64,000 bases of DNA from Avena insularis. Lineage: Eukaryota; Streptophyta; Magnoliopsida; Poales; Poaceae. The first letter of the stretch is position 1, and each line of letters opens with the position of its first letter. Both the position numbers and the translations under genes were made by a program. Shown here one piece after another: positions 23,641 through 34,532 of the stretch. The stretch covers positions 468,194,740 through 468,258,739 of the forward strand of contig CM042686.1 in assembly GCA_023614405.1 (NCBI GenBank), written 5' to 3'. A model generated the notes under the pieces. The model had not been told where the DNA came from. It searched no databases and worked only from the letters and a program-made list of their open reading frames with translations.

Positions 23641-24450
23641 GAAGGCGTGCTCATCGACTTCCTCCGTGAGAATCGGGACATCTTTGCATGGTCACCCAGG
23701 GACATGTCAGGTGTACCGAGGGAGTTCGCCGAGCACTCAGTTCATGTGCGGCCGGATGCCAAACCGGTTAAGCCACCTTTGCACCGGTTCATGGAGGAGA
23801 AGAGAAAGATTATCGGTGACAAGATCACCCGGCTCCTTGCAGCCGGGTTCATCATGGAAGTGTACCACCCAGACTGGTTGGCGAACCCAGTGTTGGTGCT
23901 AAAGAAGAACAAGACCTAGCGCATGTGTATCGACTACACCAGCCTGAACAAGGCGTGCCCGAAAGACCCCTTCGCCTTGCCCCGTATCGATCAAGTCATC
24001 GATTCCACGATCGGCTGTGATTTGTTGTATTTTTTAGATTGCTATTCCGGTTACAATCAGATCCGGTTAAACCCGGCTGATCAGATTAAGACATCATTTA
24101 TAACCCCCTACGGGGCTTTCTGCTATGTAACCATGCCTTTCGGTCTGAAGAATGTAGGCGCTACCTATCAGTGCTGCATGCAGAAGTGCTTGCACTCGTA
24201 GATAGGCCGAAATGTGCATGCCTATGTGGACGATGTGGTCATCAAGACCAAGGAGAAGCGCACCCTCCTCGAAGACCTAGGAGAGACATTTGGCAACCTC
24301 CACCGGTACCAGATGAAGCTGAACTCGGAGAAGTGCATCTTTGGAGTGCCATCCGGTCAGCTACTCGCTTTCCTCGTATCACAACGAGGCATCGAGGAAA
24401 ATCTGGGGAAGATCGCGGCCATCAAGAGAATGCAGCCGCCCAGGAGCCTG
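23641..24450 (+). pseudogene. Pol part 2: reverse transcriptase of element E
   Basis: Same frame as the protease. Seen in order: the RT entry motif ending AGFIMEVYHPDWLANPVLV, the fingers segment MCIDYTSLNKACPKDPFALP, LDCYSGYNQI with the first catalytic Asp, FGLKNVGATYQ, and YVDD at 24223-24234 with the other two catalytic Asp. TAG stops occur at 23917 and 24199. The domain then runs into a 27-bp direct repeat (24417-24443 and 24457-24483) after which the frame shifts. The connection and the gypsy-type RNase H are missing, so a deletion removed them. The enzyme would copy element RNA into DNA. Confidence 0.88.
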
Positions 24451-24483
24451 CTTGGAGGCCATCGAGAGAATGCAGCCGCCCAG
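24417..24483 (+). repeat. 27-bp direct repeat at the RT/RNase H deletion point
   Basis: GGCCATCAAGAGAATGCAGC and on (24417-24443) recurs with one mismatch at 24457-24483, offset 40 bp. The offset is not a multiple of three and changes the pol frame here. The gypsy RNase H is lost at or just after the second copy. Confidence 0.85.
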
Positions 24484-25130
24484 ACGCCACTGGCCGAGTC
24501 GCCAAGTGGGCCATCGAGCTCGCAGCCTACTCCATCCAGTACGAGTCCCGGCTCATGATCAAGTCGCAGGCGCTAGCGGACTTCCTCGTCGACTGGGCCG
24601 AGACCCAGTATCTCCCACCGGTTCCGGATTCGGACCACTGGAAGATGCACTTCCACGGGTCGAAGATGCTCGGGGGCTTGGGAGCTGGCATCGTGCTCAC
24701 CTCACCCAAGGGAGACCGGCTGGAGTATGTACTGCAAACCCACTTCAAGGCCTCCAACAACGTATCCAAATACGAGGCACTAGCACACGGACTCCGGCTA
24801 GCCAAGGAGATTGGTGTCAACCGGATCCTCTGCTTCGGCGATTTGGATCTGGTGGTGCAGCAAGTATCCGGAGAATGGGACGCCTGAGATGCAAACATGG
24901 CCCTCTACCGGTTCCACATACAGAAGCTCACCGCCTTCTTCGACGGATGTGAGTTCCATCATGTCCCCCGCGTCAACAACGAGGTAGCCGATTCGCTCGC
25001 CCGAATCGGATCCACCAGGAAGGAGATCCCACCCGGGGTCTCCTTAGAGCACCTGCGCAAGCCCTCCATCAACCCATCACCTGAGTCGGATTCCATCATA
25101 TGGGCGGGGAGCACTCCGGTTGATGGGTGA
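24484..25130 (+). pseudogene. Pol part 3: archaeal-type RNase H (aRNH) of element E
   Basis: In the third frame, RVAKWAIELAAYSIQYESR leads into an RVT_3-like RNase H: GAGIVLTSPKGD, a conserved Glu in SKYEALAHGLRLA, the Asp of CFGDLDLVVQQ, and the final Asp in NNEVADSLARIGS. The first catalytic Asp is replaced: FHGSKMLG carries His at 24654-24656 where FDGS is usual. A TGA at 24885-24887 splits the domain, and the frame ends at TGA 25128-25130. An added aRNH is a known feature of Tat elements. It would degrade the RNA strand during reverse transcription. Confidence 0.82.
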
Positions 25131-25555
25131 CGGAGGCGGGGCCGGCAGAACCTCCAAAGAAGAAGGCTTGCACCAACTTCGGCAAATCAGTACCCTCCGG
25201 CTTGCAAGACCTGGGGGTTACCGACTTGTCAAGCGGCTCGGGGGCTACCGTCCTGGGTACCTCATCCGGACGACCCCCTGATGACCATCAACCAGAGAGC
25301 GGGAACATCCTCGTCATCCGGGAAGTGCCATCCTGGGCACAACACTTCATGAACTACATCGCCAACGGGGAGCTCCCAGAGGACGAAGTGGAGGCCAGGC
25401 AAGTCCGGCGCCGCATGCACACGTACACCATCATCAACAATGAACTGTACAAGCGCAGTGTATCCGGCATCTTCGAAAGGTGTGTCGATGTGGACACGGG
25501 CTACCGGCTACTCACCAGGGCGAGTGCGGGCATCACGCTTTGTCAAGGGCGATAG
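25127..25555 (+). pseudogene. Pol part 4: RNase H-integrase linker
   Basis: A second-frame segment of 142 codons. Its later half (SWAQHFMNYIANGELPEDE, then MHTYTIINNELYKRSVSG) is the usual linker before the integrase zinc domain in this group of elements. It ends at TAG 25553-25555, where the integrase frame has already taken over, so another frameshift lies near 25530-25550. Confidence 0.7.
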
Positions 25556-26589
25556 TTGCCAAGGCGTTTCGCCATGACTTCTATTGTCCCACCGCCCTTG
25601 AGGATGCTGAACAGCTGGTCCATGCGTGCAATGGGTGCCAGCGCTTCGGGCAGCTCAGGCACATGCCGACTTCGGTACTCAAGACCATACCGATTACCTG
25701 GCCCTTCACAGTTTGGGGCCTCGACATGGTCGGTCCTTTCAAGCGAGCACGCGCGGGCATGACCCATCTGCTGGTGGCGGTGGACAAATTTACAAAGTGG
25801 ATCGAGGCCAAGCCCATCCAGAAGCTGGACAGGGCGACAGTCGTTACCTTCTTCACCGACATCATCAAACGGTTCGGCTACCCCAATAGCATCATCACCG
25901 GCAACGGCACAAACTTCACCAAGGGGGCCTTCGCCCGATTCTCAAGCAACAAGGGCATCCGGCTGGACCTGGCCTCCGTCGCACACCCGCAGTCCAATGG
26001 GCAGGTCGAAAGGGCAAACGGCTTGGTGCTAGCCGGCATCAAGCCGCGCCTCATCGAGCCATTGGAGAGGTCACCCGGATGCTGGATCGAGGAGCTTCTG
26101 GCTGTGCTATGGAGCCTCCGCACCACGCCGAATAGATCAACCGGCTACACCCCGTTCTTCCTGGTCTACGGATCGGAAGCCGTCCTCTCCACGGATATCG
26201 AGTTCGACTCCCAGCGCAAGCTCCTTTACGACAAAAAGGCCAACCAAGAGGCGCGGGAGGACGGTGTGGACTTCCTGGAGGAGGCCTGCGAGTTGGAAAT
26301 TTCCAGGTCGGCCCTGTACCAGCAACGACTATGCCGCTACCATTCAGGCTGGATCCGCCCAGTCACGTTTTGCAAGGGCGACCTGGTCCTCCGGCTGGTA
26401 CAAGACACAAAGGGCATGCACAAGCTATCGCCACCTTGGGAGGGAACCTTCATCATCAGCCGGGCCCTGCCCAACGACTCCTACTACCTCATCGACACAC
26501 AGAAGCCGCGCAAGAACAAGATGGACAAATCAGACGAGGAGACCGAGCGTCCCTGGAACGCGGCCTTGCTACGCCCATTTTACACCTAG
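25530..26589 (+). pseudogene. Pol part 5: integrase of element E
   Basis: The frame open to TAG 26587-26589 holds the end of the HHCC zinc domain (HDFYCP, then CNGCQRFG) and an rve core. Catalytic residues: Asp at 25723-25725 (GLDMVGPF), then ITGNGTNF where the second Asp is replaced by Gly (25900-25902), and Glu at 26008-26010 (GQVERAN), giving the D-35-E spacing with the middle acid lost. The C-terminal GPF/Y-like part follows (CKGDLVLRLV, KLSPPWEGTF, YYLID). Earlier codons in this frame (from 25480) overlap the linker. Integrase would insert the cDNA; this copy is very likely inactive. Confidence 0.88.
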
Positions 26590-27210
26590 TCACCAGACAG
26601 TGTATGTATCCCGCAAACCCTATGAATGAAAATGCGGACCCCTGTGAGATGCTTGGGGGCTCCTTGCTAGAAATGTGTTGGTACCTATTTTCCGGTTACG
26701 ATTTTCCGGCTCCGGAACCCTTACCCGGGGGCTTGGCGGCTGGCCCGACCTGCTAAGTCAACAAACCGACTGAGTAGTGTGCGATGATGTCAGAGGCCCA
26801 CTCTTCATCTCAGCTACAGATCGCAACCCGGCTGTCCGGCTAGCAAGAGAAAAAGACCGAGGCATCCCACATGAAAAATGGGGAGGAGACGCGACAGATC
26901 GAGCATCCTGGCCTTGCAACTAGCTTAAGACAATCCTGTTACTAAGCCGTTAGTACCATGCGCGATGTACTATCAGCTCGCTTCGATTCTGGCTGCAGAC
27001 CGCAACCCGGCTGCCCGGCAAGGACACAGCGAAAATAGCAGAGCACATGGGAAAACGACCAAGTGTCCAAAAAGGCGCAAGCTAGTTTTCAAAAAAAAAA
27101 CAAATACGCCTTCTGGCTACAATTTGGCAGACTAACCTATTAACATGTGAGAATGTATGTGTATGTATATTCTTGTATGACTACCTTGAGTCGGAATCCA
27201 GGAAGAAAAG
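26590..27210 (+). repeat. 3' region of element E with a diverged 179-bp duplication
   Basis: No ORF of meaning. CGCAACCCGGCTG occurs at 26822 and 27001 inside longer similar surroundings (GCGATG before, GCCCGGC/GTCCGGC after), so a unit of about 179 bp is present twice. Confidence 0.6.
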
Positions 27211-27214
27211 AGAA

Positions 27215-27680
27215 GAAGATTCGAAGTCCTTGCCTTCATCAAGCGCTCCGAATCTGGGTTACACTGCGGAGAGGCCGCCGCCTGGAATCTTGTAGTTCCC
27301 GACCGGCTAAAGACGTTTAGCCGGGCGTTCGGAGCCCAGGTGAGGTCACGGGTAGGAGCAAGAGAAGACAAGGAAGATTTGAAGCACCTGGCTACGCCAG
27401 CTACTCCGAATCTCGGGTTACACTCAGCAGGCGCCGCCCCACTGGAATGTTAGTTCCCCCGGCTAAAGGTGTTCAGCCAGCGAAAGCAACCGACTAAGAC
27501 GAGTCTAGTTGGATAAAGTTAGAAGATTTGGGAAAAGAAGGAAGATTCGAAGCACCTGGCTACGCCAGCTACTATGAATCTCGGGGGATACACCCAGTGG
27601 GTGCGCTAGCATGCCCCCACTAGAGGTGCAGTTCCCCTGGCTAAAGGCGTATAGCCGGGCGAAGTCAGCCGGATAAAGTC
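27215..27680 (+). repeat. Three tandem units of about 160 bp in element E
   Basis: Units begin with GAAGATT(C/T)GAAG at 27215, 27373 and 27541 (spacing 158 and 168). Each contains a GAATCT(C)GGG box, a GGCGCCGCC-like box and a TTCCC(C)GGCTAAAGGCGT box in the same order. The third unit overlaps the end of the antisense gene. Tat-lineage elements are known for tandem repeats in the 3' untranslated region, some of which gave rise to satellites. Confidence 0.85.
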
Positions 27681-30360
27681 ATAGTCGGCGATCTTGATGG
27701 CGGAGCCCCGGAGCTCCGGATGAGCCTGGCAGATGGCGGCAAGGTCAGCGCCGGCATGGAAGCCTCCATCGATCTTCTCGATGTGGGCGTCCTTGTACCA
27801 GGAAAGCATGAGGGCCAGAGCCATCTCCGCTCCGGCTCGCGTCGCCAAGTCCCGCAGCCGGCACCTCCCCCACCTTCGCAGCTAGATGCGCCATCGTCTC
27901 CGAAACCGGAGCATCCGGCCACAGGAACGAGAAGATGTCCCGCGCCGCTTGACGAAGCTTGGCAGCTTCCTCGCCAAGGAAGGACGCCAGCAGGTCTATG
28001 CCGGGATAAAACGCTCTAAGAAAAAAGATAGTCAGATCCGGCTACCGGATCCGAAAAGAAAGGGAGATGGAAAAAGGTAACTTACCCTTAGCCGTGTGGC
28101 CAACTTGCATCAGTTCTTCCACCAGAGCCTTCTCCTTCATCACCAACCGCTTGATCTCCTTCTCTTGGTCCTTGTTCAGGGCCTCGAGAAGGTTGAAGGC
28201 TTCGATCCGGCCGGCGAGCGAGGCGTCACGCTCCTTGACGGTGGCCTCCAGACCGTCTACCTTCGCATGCCAATCCTTGTTCTGCAGCCGCAGAGTGGAG
28301 TTAGACTTGCTCAACCGGTCGTTCGCTTTCTTCAAGTGATCGATCTCGTGCTGAGCGCACACGAGGATAGCTGCGACAAAGCCGGCTATCAGCAAAAAAA
28401 AGACGATTCCGGCTGAGGAAAACTTACTCTGGGAGGTTCCGTTGGCGGCAGCAAGCTTTTGCTCCAAGGACCGGTTCTCGCCGGCTGCGGCCTCCAACAG
28501 CCGGATCTCCTTCACTGCCAACTCGAGGGTGGCGGCGAGATCTGTTAGCAAGGCAGCGGAGGAGGCGTCGTCGTCCATGGCGTTGACGGCCAAGGACTCC
28601 TTCGCGGCAACCACCGCTGTCCTCCACTCCTCTCTCGGCTCGTCCTCGGAGTTGTCGTTGCCGACAACCACGAGCTCCTTGCCGGTTGTTGCCTCCCGCG
28701 TGCCCGTAGAGGAGCCGCCTGGCTAAGGACCCTCCGCTTCCGGCTGGGCCACCATGTCCGGCTGAGGACCCTCCGCTCCGGCTGAGGCAGCCGGTTCAGT
28801 GCGAGGCAGCGGTGGAGGCGGTGTCTCGGAGGAGGGAGGGGCGCTGGCAGACGTGGTCGGCCTACGTGGTGGCGACCCGGTCGGTGCTCACGCCGGGCTC
28901 GCAGCTCCAAAGGAGACCAGCGTGCTAAGAAGACAGAAGAAGAGAAGAAGGAAAAAAGAAGCAAATAAGCCAAAGGCAAAAAGGAAAAAAAATGAAAGAA
29001 ACAGAAGACGGTAAAAGAAAAAGGAAGAAGGACGCACCCCTGCACCACCGAAGGCGGCCCCTTCTTCCGGCCAAGGCGACTCGGCGGAAGAGCGCTGGTC
29101 CGGCTCCTCTTGGGGGCCGGCTCATCCGCGGCAGGCCGGCTGGCGCTGGAACGGCTGGAGCCGCTCCCGCCAGCGCCAGACTGGCTGGAGTCGCCGTCCG
29201 TCGTAGGGCGCTGTGTCGGATCGAAGGCCGGTGCGGCCTCCTCCTCCTCGTCAATCCCCACGTGGAGGTCGGCGCCGGTTCCGCTCCTACCGGGAAGGCA
29301 TCACGCCCCGTCTGACTCCTTGCCGCATCACAGCACGCGGGCAAGTCAGGCGTGAATGTCTCGAGAGGGGCCTCACCCTCCTCATGAAGGATGCAAGGGA
29401 AGATCTGCCGAATACAAGAGATTAGTCGGATAAAACAAAAAGAAGGGCAAGAGATACGAAAGAAAACTCCGACTAAAAGGACCTACCCGGGGCGCGCGGT
29501 TGTCCCGGTTGTAGGGCGCCAGGCTAAAGGTCCAGCCTTTTGGCAACCGCTCCTTAGTGATCGTCCACACCCACTCCTTCAAGTTGTGGTAGCGGGGATC
29601 GCGGCGCGATAGCCGGGTCAGGTCCAGCCGGCCGGAGTAGAAGCACATCTTGTGCGCTTGTTGCTGCAACGGCATCATCAGCCGGGACATCCAGCTGAGG
29701 GTGATGACCAGGTCGGTCAGCCGGCAGGTGATGAGGGAGCGCATGCGCTGCAGCATCACGTCCGACTCCGCCTTGTCACCATAAATCTTCAATTCCCAGT
29801 GCTGCCGGCTGGACTCGACATCCCGGAACGCCGGGAGGTTGATCCGGTCCACGTTGGTGCGATTCTTGACGTAGAAGTACGGCTGCTGCCACAGTCGTAC
29901 CGTGTCATGCAGCCGGAACTTCGGGTAGCCGGTCTGCGCGCGAGAGTAGATGGAGGCACCGCCACAGATGACTAACGGTCCCTTCGTAAACTGCACCTGC
30001 GTCCGAACTCGGAAGAGCCGGCAGAAGAGACCGAGATCCGGCTGGATCCCGAGGTAGCTCTCGCAGAAAGCCATGAAGTGCGCCAACGTGCCGATTGCGT
30101 TGGCGCCGAGATGGTGGAGGCGGAGATCGAAGAAAGCAAGGAACGTGAGGAACAACGGGTGCACCGGCAGCGCGAACCCGTGCGCCAGGTGCGAGAGGAA
30201 GATTACCCGCTCTCCCTCCGTCGGGTGCAATGACACCTTTCCCGCCGGCGCCAGCCGCACCTCTACTTCCTCCTCCAACGGGAGGATGCGGGTCGCGGTA
30301 CTTCTGAATGTGGTCCTCCGTGACGGAGGAGCCGCACCAGGCTCCGCGTTCAGCAGCCAT
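27606..30360 (-). pseudogene. Antisense gene of element E (Transposase_28-like, PF04195 type)
   Basis: A five-exon gene reads opposite to gag-pol, between integrase and the 3' LTR. ATG 30360 opens MAAERGAWCGSS; a frameshift near 30290-30297 leads into the long exon 1, whose HPLFLTFLAFFDLRLHHLGA and FMAFCESYLGIQPDLGLF match what I know of the 'putative gypsy type transposon' domain (PF04195). GT-AG introns: 29486-29405, 29037-28925, 28427-28371 (short, 57 nt) and 28085-28016. Exon 2 encodes an acidic Ser-rich region with a KRSR basic patch. Exons 3 and 4 encode a long coiled coil (heptads such as IDHLKKANDRLSKSNSTLRL); exon 3 has in-frame stops. Exon 5 ends near 27606. Known in Tat elements as an additional antisense ORF; function not established. 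Transcription presumably starts from a promoter left of the 3' LTR, as none is obvious. Confidence 0.75.
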
Positions 30361-30860
30361 GTCTGGTTCAGGGGAGCGCGCGGCGGTGGACGACTGGCGG
30401 TGACCCGTGCCGCCAACAACGACAAAGGGGCGACGCAGCGGGCTACATCAGCGGCGAAGGCAGGCATGAGGGCGAAGGCGTGAGAGCAATCGAAGGGGAG
30501 AGGCGGAAAGGAACTCCCCCTCGCTGGGCGTCCCTTTAAAGGGTTGGAAGAGCAACCGTCTGCGGCGCCACGTGGCATCCATCCAGGCAACCCTCACCCC
30601 AACCGCCGCCCAGATCCCGTGTGCCGATGCGGGGTGCGCAGAAGATCCTGGAGCGGGAATCAAAGCGCCAGGCAGCAGTTTCCCCAGGCGACGTGCGATG
30701 GGACGTTACGCTGCCCGCCGCAGAGCAATGATGGCGTGTGAGCGCGTGGCCGGCGTTAGCACTGACGTCACGGATAGCGCAACCGCCAGGCGTAGCCGGT
30801 CACAAATTCAAAACCAAGAGGGAGCGCGCGCACATTTTGCCTATGGGCGGAATCCACACG

Positions 30861-30874
30861 CGCTCGGGGGCTAG
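30861..30874 (+). promoter_or_regulatory. Polypurine tract of element E
   Basis: CGCTCGGGGGCTAG directly precedes the 3' LTR at 30875. G-rich tracts of this form prime plus-strand synthesis in many grass gypsy elements. Confidence 0.7.
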
Positions 30875-31597
30875 TGTCGGGGGGATGATCTCCAGATACC
30901 CCAACAGGACAAAAAACAGGGCAGTCGGATCACGTCCGGCTGGCCAGATGCAGCCGGACAAAGCAAGCCAGGCCAGCTATCGCATGGTAGCCGGATCGGC
31001 AAGAAGCAGCCGGCTATGGCAACATAGCCGGAACCAATCAAGGAGACAGAACGACGTGCAGATCAGTGCGCGGTACGCCCTGTACGACGACAAGACTGGC
31101 AACTACTCGGCCATACCGCGGGGATGACGCGGGAACAGTGGCCCGATGGAGACGACAGGCTCGCACGGCGTCCACTATGCCTACGACAGCCATACCGCTC
31201 GTACTCCGATGGTACATGTCGTATCGGATACTGTAGATGACCAGTCGGCTGGGACCCGCCTGGGGCCCGTCAATCGGACTGGCCAGTGAGACCGTTGCCT
31301 CTCTGCCTATATAAGAAGAGGCAAGGCCTCAGTAGAAAGGGTTGGTCTCAGTGCATTTAAGACACTAGCTAGAGAATACAGCTTGAGGGACGCTTGTAGT
31401 TTGTATATCCCTCATAGTCAGATCGGCAGGAGTAGGAGTTTTACCTCGTAACGAGGGCTCCGAACCTGGATACTTCCTGCGTCCAGCTACGCTTGCTTGT
31501 ATCCAATCCCGCCTGCGGACGCCGTCGATAGCTTCCCTGCTAGTCCCCACACCTCTATCTAACCTTCTTAGGTACTGCCGTTCCCAATACAACGACA
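30875..31597 (+). repeat. 3' LTR of element E
   Basis: It begins TGTCGGGGGG and ends ACGACA, 723 bp. The TATA box is kept at 31308-31315. The block just upstream of it (about 31225-31290) differs from the 5' LTR beyond point mutation. Confidence 0.92.
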
Positions 31598-31602
31598 GTG
31601 AA

Positions 31603-32003
31603 AATAAATCCAACATAGGATAAATTGTCGGCTACAAAAAATTAAATTTTAGAGTTTGTATTTAATACGGTAACATCAACATTTTTTCTTTTCTGCATGC
31701 ATGCCGAAGAATCTCCACACACACACCTGTTCGTAGAGTGAGTAACTTACATATTACAACTCGGATAACTAACATTGTTATCGATAGATAACTTTTCTGT
31801 CGGAATTTTTTCATCAGAAACATATAACCATGAGATCTATATTTGAAGATCTCGTCGCGACTAAACCAACGTTGAAAACAGACCATAATCTGATAAACGG
31901 TTTTACTTACAAAATATTTTGAAATTTCATATTTTCGAATTTAATTCTAGACATCAACTATTTTATCATTTTGGGTTTATAAAACTAAACATGCTTTAAT
32001 TGG
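31603..32003. other. Old repeat flank continuing from 19941
   Basis: This stretch continues the sequence broken by element E. The part 31742-31877 is a diverged copy of 19848-19940 (GTAACTTACATA, then GAAGATCTCGTCG and CCAACG(T/G)TGAA). No ORF. Confidence 0.5.
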
Positions 32004-33080
32004 TCCATGGGCAGTGGCGGAGCTAAAAAAAAATCTTAGGCGGGCCAAGTTATACAAGAGCACAAACAAATGTAATTCTGCGCAATATACTTCAGTACTC
32101 AATGAGCCGTTGGCATTACTTGATAGATTTGGTCTAGTGGATCATCATATATGACGAATCACTCCAAAACAAAATGAAGCATACATACCAAGATTCAGTT
32201 TGACCAAAAGAATATGGAGACATAGAGTTACATACTACAAATCAGCCTTCCGATTTTTTTTCTACTAAAATCATAAATGACATCTTCATAGGAGGACATG
32301 TAGCTGAAACATATGTAATGGCTTCATTTGAATGATCTTCATCTCAATTTTGTGGTGGCTGCTGTTCTAATTCGAGCAAGGGTAACGGATGATCTGTTGG
32401 TACTGATTGGTCCTCTTCAACTTCATCTGCATCATCTCTTTTTCTTTTGAAAACCAAATCAATTCTTTTCTGATTGGCCTTGCCCATGGTACCTAAATTG
32501 CAATTTGTAAAGTGTAAACAGAAATGGATTTAATTTTCGTAACAGATAGTTTTAGTTTCCGTAGACAACAGAGAAATTGGTACTGAGAGAAAATTATGTC
32601 AGAGTACAGACAAAGAGTTGAAGTGAACTGGATTGGAAAAACAAAATTACCTGTCCGGTACAGAATACAGACAGACAAAGGCTTGCGGCAGGAAAGTCAG
32701 TGAAGACGGACAAGAATATATGTCCGCTGCCGCCGGAGACTGGTTGGTGGTTTTGGGGACGGTCTCCTGAGCGCCCTGCTGAAATCGCTGCCAGATCGAC
32801 TCGCTCCGGTGGTCCGCCTGCTATCGCCGGTGGAGGCGCAGCAGCATCCGTAACAATCCCTAATCGCCATGGTCCATAGCAACGACAAGGAGCAGCAGAA
32901 CAGGAACTAGAAGCTTCAATCAGGATCAGAACTCCCGTGTACGTGTCGTTTGGCCTGGGCTGGGTTAGTGCGTGAGTGGGCCTTCCACGTAGTTGCATGG
33001 GAGTAGTGTTTTTTCCTGTCTTTGTTTGGGCGGGTCATGGCCCAGTCTTGCCTTCACATAGCTCCGCCAGTGTCCATGGG
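32004..33080 (-). mobile_element. hAT transposon, non-autonomous or decayed
   Basis: The element runs 32012-33072. The left end is CAGTGGCGGAGCTA; the right end read inward is CACTGGCGGAGCTA, one mismatch in 14. It is flanked by a perfect 8-bp duplication TCCATGGG (32004-32011 and 33073-33080), the hAT signature. The minus strand carries a short transposase-like start (32344-32487) and, upstream of it, a GC-rich stretch (32650-32990) that looks like a leader exon followed by an intron ending TTTAG at about 32494. The rest of a transposase is absent. Confidence 0.9.
32344..32487 (-). pseudogene. N-terminal fragment of a hAT-type transposase
   Basis: The 47-codon frame starts at ATG 32487 with MGKANQKRIDLVFKRKRDD, then an acidic segment, and stops at TGA 32346-32344. 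A basic LVFKRKR start followed by an acidic linker is typical of TTF/MYM-type hAT transposases in plants. It stands right after a plausible splice acceptor (TTGCAATTTAG). The zinc finger, catalytic core and dimerisation domain are missing, so the fragment has no activity. Identification is by resemblance only. Confidence 0.45.
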
Positions 33081-33828
33081 CCACCACGTGCATGCATTAT
33101 CACACATGTATGGCTCGTCTGCACCAAATGAATCGCTCGCATGCATGCGCGGTTGGACTCTCGCGTGGTTGTCAGAACAGGGTGGGTCGAAACGTCCCCC
33201 AGATTTTTCCATCTGTAGAACGATTGCCGAGTAGCATGGTTCTAGTGTTATACACAAATAGTTTTATAGCCCCAGCGCCCAGGATAACTAGCTCCATGAA
33301 AAAGTGATTGTTGAGTCTCTACTAAATATTGGAAATACAATCTATATGTGTGTGACTATGATCTTTTTGGGGTAAATATGGACTTCATTAGTCAATATAG
33401 TGATTACAAATAGATCATGGGCGAGATCCTGAATCAGACATTCAGGTCCCGACCCCATCCCAGTTGCAGTTCTACCTTCTGTCCTCGCGGAATTCGTGAG
33501 CCAGTGACTAGACATATTTTATATTCGTACCACCTTTGTAAAAGAAAAAGTTATGTCGACTTTAACTAAATATTTAATCTCGAAGATGCTGTGTGTGAGC
33601 AACGAGAGCTATTCGGGACTTTTTCCTAAATAGCATCCAATAGGCATGACTAGTCCATCTCCACTGTGATTGGGCTCACACAACACTGAATCGGCAACGA
33701 TAAACCCTCAAGGCATGCTGAAGTTTTAGCTTCAACAGATCAAAAAAAAAAGTTTTAGCTTCAAGAGCATCAGCACACTCAAAGAGATGTTTACACTCTA
33801 ATCGAACGTGTCCTTCCTCATATGTGAT
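33081..33828. other. Stretch with no recognised feature
   Basis: Mixed composition, no supported ORF, no repeat ends found. It could contain the 3' part of the LINE relic seen further right, but no poly(A) or target duplication shows this. Confidence 0.4.
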
Positions 33829-34532
33829 GATCATACTAGGATTGAAAACGGAACGAAAAAGGACGGAAATATGTGTTATCATTTTCGTTTCCTCTTGTGT
33901 CACCGGAATCGGAAATAGAACGAAAAACTCTAGAAACGAACACGGAATCAGAAATTATCGGAGACAGATATAGAAAGGATACGAGACGGATACGATACGA
34001 AAATGGACATTTATTGGAATATAATAGTGGCATAATATCATGGTCTGTATAAAAAAAGAACATATAATAGTCAAAGAATATTTCACAACTTTGACAAACG
34101 ACAATTGAACATAAAGTAACACACATAATTCAACACTTCGACATGCACATAAGTTCACATATATAGTTCCACATAAACTTTAAGACGCTACTTGATTAGT
34201 ATGTAGCTTGGGACGGTTGCATGTATTATGTAGACCTTGCATATATTCTATGGCCCGACAAGTGCAAGAGAAATCACTGATGCAAAGTATTATTTCGTAC
34301 ATGGGATTGGCTAGTTATATTTCTGGAAAGTTTCCATATTTGTATATCCAGAATTTCTTTACCATTTTTGTTTCGGCCGGAAATATCTCCCTCATTTCCT
34401 TTTCCATTTCCATTTAGAATATTCCGTTTCTGTTTTTTCCGCAAAATGTCGTTTTTCCCTTTTAGCTCTCCGTTTCCTTTTTCTTCGGAAACGGATGAAA
34501 GTTTCCTTACCTTTTTCAACCCTAGATCATAC
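33829..34532. mobile_element. hAT miniature element (688 bp)
   Basis: The element runs 33837-34524 with ends TAGGATTGAAAACGGAACG and, inverted, TAGGGTTGAAAAAGGTAAGG. A perfect 8-bp duplication GATCATAC lies at 33829-33836 and 34525-34532. Inside are many GGAAAC/GTTTCC-type subterminal motifs and no transposase. The end family differs from that of the element at 32012. Confidence 0.92.

Larger units (their letters stand above)
19937..31602 (+). mobile_element. Gypsy element E, Tat-lineage features, full length but decayed
   Basis: The element runs 19942-31597 with a perfect 5-bp duplication GTGAA on each side (19937-19941, 31598-31602). Order on the plus strand: LTR, primer site, gag, protease, RT, archaeal-type RNase H, integrase, repeat-rich 3' region, antisense gene on the minus strand, polypurine tract, LTR. 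A second, archaeal-type RNase H, extra antisense ORFs and 3' tandem repeats are known hallmarks of the Tat lineage (Grande, RIRE2, Ogre, Retand). Coding frames carry frameshifts, seven amber stops, an internal RT/RNase H deletion and lost catalytic residues, so the copy is dead. The first 240 bp of the two LTRs differ at about 7% of sites by eye. Confidence 0.92.
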
